Part shown: positions 60,126 to 64,000 of the stretch, piece after piece
Numbering within the stretch: the first letter of the stretch is position 1
Layout of the letters: each line of letters begins with the position of its first letter
DNA from: Anaeromassilibacillus senegalensis
Lineage (GTDB): Bacteria > Bacillota > Clostridia > Oscillospirales > Acutalibacteraceae
Assembly (NCBI RefSeq): GCF_001261775.1
Contig: NZ_LN868535.1
Coordinates: forward strand, 1-64,000
DNA length: 64,000 nucleotides
Reading direction: 5' to 3'
Position numbers and translations under genes: made by a program
Notes under the pieces: generated by a model
What the model was told of the DNA's origin: nothing
The model's database searches: none
What the model saw: the letters and a program-made list of their open reading frames with translations, nothing else

Positions 60126-60293
60126 CTATTTATCTTTCATTTTCATAGAATTTCTTTGAATATCTCGCTTTATCTGCCTGATTTGGCGTTTTACCTCTTT
60201 ACGACCATCTACATTAATCCCAACCGCAGCATTATAGCGCTTATAAGCATCCGCTAATTCATCCCAGAGTTGTTCCAAATAGGATTCGTCCAT
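60126..60293 (-). CDS. small phage protein, unknown
   Basis: 55 residues, helical and basic (GRKEVKRQIRQIKRDIQRNS). ATG 60293 is 10 bases after GGGAG. Follows the Cro-like gene. Confidence 0.55.
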   Translation of the reverse strand: MDESYLEQLWDELADAYKRYNAAVGINVDGRKEVKRQIRQIKRDIQRNSMKMKDK

Positions 60294-60319
60294 AACATGG
60301 CATCTCCCTTTCACGACTT

Positions 60320-60511
60320 TTACTCCAACAGCGCCTCCAATGGGCACTGTAACACTTGGGCAATTTCCATTCCCAACGGTAAAGAAGGCGTTTTGGTTCC
60401 GCGTTCAAGCTGACAGATCATAGACTGGTCTACCTTTACTTTTTCAGCCAATTCCTTTTGCGTCATGTTGCAAGCCAAACGCTTTTGTTTGATGTTTACT
60501 CCAATACTCAT
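60320..60511 (-). CDS. Cro-like XRE regulator
   Basis: 63 residues, one helix-turn-helix (NMTQKELAEKVKVDQSMICQ, LERGTKTPS). Short size and place in the early lytic operon, divergent from the repressor cassettes, suggest a Cro role. Its ATG overlaps the stop codon of the 29-residue ORF. Confidence 0.82.
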   Translation of the reverse strand: MSIGVNIKQKRLACNMTQKELAEKVKVDQSMICQLERGTKTPSLPLGMEIAQVLQCPLEALLE

Positions 60512-60597
60512 TTATTCCACCTCCTTAAAATCACGGTAATTAATACAATATCTGCTAAAATGGTCACGACATTAAAAGCGATCCCTATAAACTGCAT
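60508..60597 (-). CDS. 29-residue hydrophobic peptide
   Basis: MQFIGIAFNVVTILADIVLI followed by TVILRRWNK: one membrane helix with a basic end. Strong GGAGG ribosome site and ATGA overlap with the Cro-like gene. May serve translational coupling, membrane action or both. Confidence 0.65.
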   Translation of the reverse strand: MQFIGIAFNVVTILADIVLITVILRRWNK

Positions 60598-60688
60598 TCT
60601 TCGGCCTCCTTTATCTCCGTATTTATCTTGACAATGGGCATTTAAAAGATTATCCTTTAAGGGGTTAAGGGCTTTCGCCCCGCCCCCC

Positions 60689-60811
60689 CTACCTAATCAG
60701 CTTTTCAATCAGTCCAACGATTGCGCTGATTAGTTGGATGATGACCGTGATCAGAATGATGGTTTTGTACGCCTTGTCATTCTGATTGCGGTTTTTCTTT
60801 GCCCTGCTCAT
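60689..60811 (-). CDS. 40-residue membrane peptide, first gene of the early operon
   Basis: Basic hydrophilic N-terminus (MSRAKKNRNQNDKAYK) and one membrane helix (TIILITVIIQLISAIVGLIE). ATG 60811 follows GGAGG. First product made when the early promoter is released. Confidence 0.65.
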   Translation of the reverse strand: MSRAKKNRNQNDKAYKTIILITVIIQLISAIVGLIEKLIR

Positions 60812-60865
60812 TGTTTCAACCTCCGTTCTGTGGTATTCTTTAGTCAACTGATTGACTATGGTTAT

Positions 60866-60919
60866 ATTATATCTCACTTTTATGAGAAAATCAATGCCTA
60901 TATCTCAAATAAATGAGAT
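60866..60919 (-). promoter_or_regulatory. early lytic promoter with two repressor operators
   Basis: Minus-strand TTGATT (60894-60889), 17-bp spacer, TATAAT (60871-60866). The spacer contains TCTCA-CTTTTA-TGAGA (60872-60887) and a second ATCTCA-AATAAA-TGAGAT lies at 60902-60919; dyad centres are 31 bp apart, three helical turns. A repressor on both would close the lytic promoter. A plus-strand promoter copy (TAGTCA-N16-TATATT, with GTCAACTGATTGAC) lies alongside. Confidence 0.8.
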
Positions 60920-60951
60920 TTAGCAACATGCACAAACAGGAGGTGCAACCT

Positions 60952-61167
60952 TTGTTTTGGGACCGATTTTATGATTTATGTGTTTCCAAAGGCACAAAAC
61001 CAAATCCTGTCGCTAAAGATATCGGCATATCATCTGGTATTTTAACGAAATGGAAAACTATTGGTTCCTTGCCTAATGGAGAAACTCTTATAAAGCTTGC
61101 CGATTATCTCGACTGCTCCGTTGATTACCTTCTAGGCCGAACAGATAACCCAGAAGTTAACCGATGA
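60952..61167 (+). CDS. XRE repressor-like protein, cassette 1
   Basis: 71 residues from a TTG behind GGAGG: a helix-turn-helix (NPVAKDIGISSGILTKWK) and the tail LADYLDCSVDYLLGRTDNPE. It is divergent from the early lytic promoter, which carries the two TCTCA-N6-TGAGA operators in its control region, so it is the best candidate for the phage's own C1-type repressor. A longer frame from ATG 60913 would run through the operator and ribosome site. Confidence 0.8.
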   Translation: MFWDRFYDLCVSKGTKPNPVAKDIGISSGILTKWKTIGSLPNGETLIKLADYLDCSVDYLLGRTDNPEVNR

Positions 61168-61200
61168 GTAGTTCTTTTGTCAACTGATTGACTATGGTTA
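61097..61200 (+). repeat. constant segment of repressor cassettes, copy A
   Basis: 104 bp that recur at 61,447-61,550 with a single mismatch (350-bp period). They cover the last 24 codons of one repressor (DYLDCSVDYLLGRTDNPEVN), its stop codon and the next promoter through ACTGATTGACTATGGTTA. A shorter copy of the coding part is at 61,778-61,841, and the promoter part is also at 60,843-60,864. Confidence 0.92.
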
Positions 61201-61225
61201 TAGTATATTACGTCATTAGACGTAA
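61177..61225 (+). promoter_or_regulatory. cassette 2 promoter and operator
   Basis: TTGTCA (61177-61182), 16-bp spacer, TATAGT (61199-61204), with the common dyad GTCAA-CTGA-TTGAC over the -35 box. Immediately after it lies TTACGTC-ATTA-GACGTAA (61208-61225), unlike the operators of the other cassettes. Confidence 0.75.
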
Positions 61226-61289
61226 ATCAATAGTTTTTACGTATAAAGTCGCAATCCGTTTAGGCGCACAAAATAGGAGTGAACTTATT

Positions 61290-61517
61290 GTGAATAATGC
61301 TACATCTGCCACGATTATCAAAAAACTCTGCAAAGATAAATCTATAACTATGAGTGTATTGTTAACCGACTGTAATATTAGAAAGAGCCTTATATATGAT
61401 ATGGAAAAAAGAGATAAAACACCTTCAGCCGAAGTTTTTGAACAAATTGCCGACTATCTCGACTGCTCCGTTGATTACCTTCTAGGCCGAACAGATAACC
61501 CAGAAGTTAACCGATGA
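61290..61517 (+). CDS. XRE repressor-like protein, cassette 2
   Basis: 75 residues from GTG 61290 behind AGGAG. Own helix-turn-helix (SATIIKKLCKDKSITMSVLL, RKSLIYDMEKRDKTPS), then the same DYLDCSVDYLLGRTDNPEVN tail as cassette 1. There is no divergent lytic promoter next to its operator, so it does not appear to control this phage's early genes. Confidence 0.78.
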   Translation: MNNATSATIIKKLCKDKSITMSVLLTDCNIRKSLIYDMEKRDKTPSAEVFEQIADYLDCSVDYLLGRTDNPEVNR

Positions 61518-61550
61518 GTAGTTCTTTTGTCAACTGATTGACTATGGTTA
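61447..61550 (+). repeat. constant segment of repressor cassettes, copy B
   Basis: Second copy of the 104-bp segment (see 61,097), ending inside the promoter of cassette 3. Confidence 0.92.
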
Positions 61551-61586
61551 GAGTTTAATCCATATTTTTCCATAAATATATGGATT
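61527..61586 (+). promoter_or_regulatory. cassette 3 promoter and operator
   Basis: TTGTCA (61527-61532), 16-bp spacer, TAGAGT (61549-61554), followed by AATCCATAT (61557-61565) and ATATGGATT (61578-61586), with CCATA-AATA-TATGG inside. A third, different dyad after the same promoter. Confidence 0.75.
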
Positions 61587-61618
61587 TTTGTATATTGCAT
61601 AATTAGGAGATGCTTTAT

Positions 61619-61846
61619 ATGTATGAATCCACAAAAGTAGCAGAAACCATAAAGGCAACAGCTAAAGTTAGGGGAAAGCAACTAAAAGAAATGCTTTCTG
61701 AGCTTAAATTAAACAAAAATACGCTTTCAAATATGTATAACGGTTCTATGCTTAAAGGTGACAGTCTCGCCCGTATAGCCGACTATCTCGATTGCTCCGT
61801 TGATTACCTTCTAGGCCGAACAGAAAACCCAGAGGTTAACCAATAA
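61619..61846 (+). CDS. XRE repressor-like protein, cassette 3
   Basis: 75 residues from ATG 61619 (AGGAG 9 bases upstream). Helix-turn-helix RGKQLKEMLSELKLNKNTLS differs from cassettes 1 and 2; the tail DYLDCSVDYLLGRTENPEVN is nearly the same, but its DNA has diverged more (about 64 bp alignable). Confidence 0.78.
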   Translation: MYESTKVAETIKATAKVRGKQLKEMLSELKLNKNTLSNMYNGSMLKGDSLARIADYLDCSVDYLLGRTENPEVNQ

Positions 61847-61863
61847 ATTATTGTAAATATTTT

Positions 61864-61903
61864 TACAATACGTATTGACATTATACGTATTGTATGGTAT
61901 TAT
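61864..61903 (+). promoter_or_regulatory. hicAB promoter with perfect 11-bp operator dyad
   Basis: TACAATACGTA (61864-61874) and TACGTATTGTA (61884-61894) enclose the -35 TTGACA (61875-61880); -10 TATTAT at 61898-61903 after 17 bp. HicB or HicAB binding here would block RNA polymerase. Confidence 0.8.
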
Positions 61904-61929
61904 AATAGTGCAAGGGAGGTTAAGAGACA

Positions 61930-62118
61930 ATGCCGATAAAACCAAAGGAAATGGAAAAAATCATTCTTACAGAAGGCTGGGTTTTCAAATCACAAGAAGG
62001 TTCTCACCGGCATTACACCCATCCAAACAAACCTGGAAAGGTTACAATCCCCTTTCACTGTAAAGACCTTCCAAAGGGTACCGAAAAATCCATCATGAAA
62101 CAGGCGGGGCTGAAATAA
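61930..62118 (+). CDS. hicA: HicA family mRNA interferase toxin
   Basis: 62 residues. double-stranded-RNA-binding-like fold with KEMEKIILTEGWVF, catalytic-type histidines in GSHRHYTHP and the VTIPFHCKDLPKGTEKSI ending, all HicA hallmarks. It cleaves mRNA when unbound. RBS GGGAGG; HicB follows by 41 bp. Confidence 0.93.
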   Translation: MPIKPKEMEKIILTEGWVFKSQEGSHRHYTHPNKPGKVTIPFHCKDLPKGTEKSIMKQAGLK

Positions 62119-62159
62119 GCCCCACTGCTTCATGCATTTATAAATAGGAGGTAAGAAGT

Positions 62160-62585
62160 ATGTTTTCTGCATATCCTGCATGTTTCTTTAAAGAAGCAAA
62201 CGGTTATTCTGTTATTTTTCCGGACTTAAATTGGTTATCCACTTGTGGTAAAACATTGGATCAGGCTTTATCTATGGCTGTTGATTGCCTGGCTGGGTAT
62301 TTGTATTCTTGTCAACGAGAAAACGAAAGTATCCCTTACCCTTCCTCCATGGAAAATATAAACCTTGAAGACATTGCCAATGAGCTGGAATTAAATTCCG
62401 GTGAATCCTTTGTAAATATGGTTACAGTTGACGTCGACGAATACGCCAAAGTGCATTTTGAAAAATCGGTAAAGAAAACCTTAACGATTCCCGCATGGCT
62501 CAACGCTGCTGCTTTGGAAAAGGGAATTAATTTTTCTCAGGTTTTACAGGAAGCATTAAAGGAAAGGCTGTCCGCAATTAAATAG
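62160..62585 (+). CDS. hicB: HicB family antitoxin
   Basis: 141 residues. N-terminal HicB fold (PACFFKEANGYSVIFPDLNW, GKTLDQALSMAVDCLAGYL) and a C-terminal ribbon-helix-helix-like DNA-binding end (KKTLTIPAWLNAAALEKGIN, FSQVLQEALKERL). It neutralises HicA and probably represses the operon at the dyad upstream. RBS AGGAGG. Confidence 0.93.
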   Translation: MFSAYPACFFKEANGYSVIFPDLNWLSTCGKTLDQALSMAVDCLAGYLYSCQRENESIPYPSSMENINLEDIANELELNSGESFVNMVTVDVDEYAKVHFEKSVKKTLTIPAWLNAAALEKGINFSQVLQEALKERLSAIK

Positions 62586-62597
62586 CAATTTCCTGTC

Positions 62598-62623
62598 AAG
62601 CCGTTCCTTTAATGGAACGGCTT
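62598..62623. terminator. bidirectional terminator after hicB
   Basis: Perfect AAGCCGTTCC/GGAACGGCTT stem with a 6-base loop between convergent hicB and the helix-turn-helix gene. Confidence 0.75.
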
Positions 62624-62626
62624 ATA

Positions 62627-62839
62627 TTATGTAGTTTGTTTATCTGAATCGGCTGCAAATAAATATTCGACCCGCATATTGGGAAATAAAGTATCCCTTA
62701 TCAACAATGCCTCACTGACTGAAAATTCCGTGATGCCATTCAGTTTGTTTCTTACAGTCTTATCTGTACAACACAACAGTTCTTGAATATCGTTATTTCG
62801 CACACCGTTCCGAACCATTTCCGCAGATAAGTTTTTCAA
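62627..62839 (-). CDS. small helix-turn-helix regulator
   Basis: 70 residues; VRNNDIQELLCCTDKTVRNK is a helix-turn-helix and the rest resembles XRE-type minimal repressors. TTG start behind GGAGG. Divergent from the 146-residue regulator, with CGC-N4-GCG palindromes between them. Confidence 0.75.
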   Translation of the reverse strand: MKNLSAEMVRNGVRNNDIQELLCCTDKTVRNKLNGITEFSVSEALLIRDTLFPNMRVEYLFAADSDKQTT

Positions 62840-62857
62840 CTATAGCACCTCCTTGTT

Positions 62858-62911
62858 CGCAATTGCGTTAACTTCTGTCTATATTATGAACGCTATTGCG
62901 GAAAAAGTCAA
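62858..62911 (-). promoter_or_regulatory. promoter and palindromic operators between divergent regulators
   Basis: Minus-strand TTGACT (62911-62906), 17-bp spacer, CATAAT (62888-62883). CGCTATTGCG (62891-62900) fills the spacer and CGCAATTGCG (62858-62867) lies in the leader; centres are 33 bp apart. Fits autoregulation by the 70-residue protein. Confidence 0.7.
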
Positions 62912-62952
62912 TATATAAATTTAAAATATTTTCGATACTGCGTAAATATTTC

Positions 62953-62981
62953 TTGACTTTATGTACTTGCCAAACTAGAAT
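62953..62981 (+). promoter_or_regulatory. promoter of the 146-residue regulator
   Basis: TTGACT (62953-62958), 17-bp spacer, TAGAAT (62976-62981), 24 bp before the ATG. Confidence 0.7.
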
Positions 62982-63005
62982 AGTAGCTATAAAGGAGTTG
63001 CTTAC

Positions 63006-63446
63006 ATGACAATAGAAGAACAACTTAAAGCGGAAATTCTTAGCCAGTACAAAAGTGTCCGGGCTTTTACTACTTTAATAAATATCCCCTACACGACACT
63101 TGATTCCGTCTTTAGGCGTGGAATTGGGAAAGCCGGTATTGATACGATGATGAAAGTATTCGACGCGCTTGATTTAGATATTGAAAGTATATCTTCAGGC
63201 GTCCTAAAGAAAAAAAAATCCCCTGTTCTTGCTAAACCAAAAACAGAGGATTTAAAACTAGACGACTTTACTGATGAAGATCTTGACGCACTACGTTATT
63301 TTTTTCATGCACGTGGGATAGAAGAAGGACAGAGACTCACTTCAGAACAGCGGAAAGCACTTCGAGCAATCATTTCCTTGATGGATATCGTCTTCCCCCG
63401 GAACGTTTCGTCGAAAATCGATACAAATGACGTTTCCGCTGGATGA
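63006..63446 (+). CDS. XRE-family regulator
   Basis: 146 residues. N-terminal helix-turn-helix (SVRAFTTLINIPYTTLDSVF) and an acidic helical C-terminal part (FTDEDLDALRYFFHARGIEE). The layout resembles small phage repressors without a peptidase domain, so induction by RecA self-cleavage is not expected. RBS AAAGGAG. Its last 105 bp are overlapped by a minus-strand gene. Confidence 0.78.
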   Translation: MTIEEQLKAEILSQYKSVRAFTTLINIPYTTLDSVFRRGIGKAGIDTMMKVFDALDLDIESISSGVLKKKKSPVLAKPKTEDLKLDDFTDEDLDALRYFFHARGIEEGQRLTSEQRKALRAIISLMDIVFPRNVSSKIDTNDVSAG

Positions 63447-63524
63447 GTTCACACTCTCATCCAGGACTTGTGCCAGCATGTTTCGAGCAGCTTCCCGTGA
63501 CATTACTGATTCATTCCTTTTCAT
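63342..63524 (-). CDS. small phage protein overlapping the regulator 3' end
   Basis: 60 residues from ATG 63524 behind GGGAG (MKRNESVMSREAARNMLAQV start). The frame converges on and overlaps the 146-residue regulator gene by 105 bp. No family recognised; mutual transcript interference is possible. Confidence 0.5.
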   Translation of the reverse strand: MKRNESVMSREAARNMLAQVLDESVNSSSGNVICIDFRRNVPGEDDIHQGNDCSKCFPLF

Positions 63525-63556
63525 ATCTATTTCTCCCTGCTGTGTTGAGTAAGAGA

Positions 63557-63575
63557 CTTGACCACATAAGTCAAG
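63557..63575. promoter_or_regulatory. dyad upstream of the overlapping gene
   Basis: CTTGAC-CACATAA-GTCAAG, 6-bp arms, 33 bp before the ATG at 63524; candidate operator. Confidence 0.45.
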
Positions 63576-63943
63576 AAACTCTCCTCCATATATAAACCTC
63601 TGCAAAGTATCGATTTGTGACAGGATTCGCGGAAAATTTTAGATAATTTTAATATGTGAAATTTATGCACGCTCTTTATTCTTGTACACAATATACAAAT
63701 TACAAAATTTGGATGCATATCCATAAAGAGGATTTACATGCATGCAGACAGTTGATTTTTCCTAAAGCAGTCAAATACCACACCAAACAACTAAAAAACG
63801 CCCGTTAGTGCTACCAACACCAACGGACGTTAAACCACGGCACCGGGCCATGGTTGCAATATGACAACATAAATATTGTAGCCGTTTTGCCCGGTAAAAT
63901 CAAGTACCGGGCATTTTTATGCCCTTTTTTAGGAGGTTACAAA
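63576..63943. other. intergenic region before the integrase
   Basis: About 370 bp without a supported gene. It has an imperfect hairpin at 63797-63831 (AACGCCCGTTAGTG against CACCAACGGACGTT, 12 of 14 pairs), an ACCGGGC/GCCCGGT pair at about 63841-63894, and the terminator described separately. Confidence 0.6.
63909..63930 (+). terminator. terminator or attenuator directly before the integrase ribosome site
   Basis: GGGCA/TGCCC stem, 6-base loop, T6. The integrase ribosome site AGGAGG begins at the next base, so transcription from upstream would stop before int unless read through. Confidence 0.7.
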
Positions 63944-64000
63944 GTGAAACGGCAAAAGAATGGAACAGGAGCATTTTACAAAAGAGACAACGGAACGATT
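63944..64000 (+). CDS. int: tyrosine-type site-specific integrase, N-terminal fragment
   Basis: Only 19 codons are in the window: MKRQKNGTGAFYKRDNGTI, the beginning of the arm-binding domain of many Firmicutes phage integrases. GTG start behind AGGAGGTTACAAA. It points outwards to the expected right attachment site and rebuilt tRNA-Tyr. Confidence 0.82.
   Translation, partial: MKRQKNGTGAFYKRDNGTI

Larger units (their letters stand above)
24598..64000. mobile_element. siphophage-type prophage, right end beyond window
   Basis: The left boundary is the tRNA-Tyr fragment; at the right edge the tyrosine integrase begins. Between them lies a complete order of packaging, head, tail, lysis, replication and lysogeny genes, all with intact frames, at lower GC than the flank. 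At least 39.4 kb; it looks capable of induction. Confidence 0.95.

Overview
The window reads as a chromosome segment of a Gram-positive anaerobe of the Oscillospirales (Clostridia) type, carrying a resident siphophage. The 16S rRNA 5' end on the minus strand at 1-207 has a clostridial sequence. Other support comes from consensus AGGAGG ribosome sites, TTGACA/TATAAT promoters, a glycyl radical enzyme system and Rrf2/TTG-start genes. The chromosomal part (about 1-24,600) is GC-rich; the prophage (about 24,600 to beyond 64,000) is visibly AT-richer.

Chromosome, left to right: an rrn promoter and 16S start; a four-gene folate operon (folE-folP-folB-folK); an alpha/beta hydrolase; a VOC protein and an AraC regulator; and a 2081-residue secreted GH127-type beta-L-arabinofuranosidase with accessory domains. 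Next comes a sugar-phosphate cluster: a DeoR regulator, a ROK kinase, a glycyl radical enzyme and an FSA-type aldolase on the minus strand, with the divergent radical-SAM activase. The glycyl radical enzyme gene is broken by an 88-bp tandem duplication. After it lie an MsrA-MsrB fusion and a five-gene thiol-redox operon: rhodanese lipoprotein, Rrf2, RclA-like flavoprotein, CcdA-TlpA fusion and thioredoxin. Last is a barstar gene behind a truncated barnase.

Prophage: the left end is the 3' half of a tRNA-Tyr gene (24,598-24,656). The integrase begins at 63,944 and runs out of the window, so the element is at least 39.4 kb. Reading leftwards on the minus strand, the early genes (60.8-55 kb) include an HUH Rep protein, RecU, a PAPS-reductase-like protein and Cys-rich proteins. 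They are followed by TerS/TerL, portal, a MuF-type head protein fused to a zincin toxin domain with a candidate immunity gene, scaffold, capsid, connectors, tail tube, frameshifted tail chaperone, tape measure, Dit, Gp37-like protein, two beta-propeller proteins, endolysin, holins and fibers. The lysogeny region (60.8-63.9 kb) holds three tandem repressor-like cassettes, HicAB, two more regulators and the integrase start.

The most unusual part is a 1.6-kb cargo slot between tape measure and Dit (39.4-41.0 kb). It has a type I holin-like toxin with an antisense RNA, a one-spacer mini-CRISPR array without cas genes, and a secreted protein on the opposite strand. The single spacer matches this prophage's own tape-measure gene at 28 of 34 positions. 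Four of the five mismatches inside the aligned codons are synonymous, next to a TTC motif, as expected if the array targets a relative of this phage. A second unusual feature is the repressor cassette array: a common promoter and common C-terminal coding segment flank a different DNA-binding domain and a different operator in each copy. A small C-terminal domain is also shared by the host arabinofuranosidase, the phage endolysin and the phage cargo protein.
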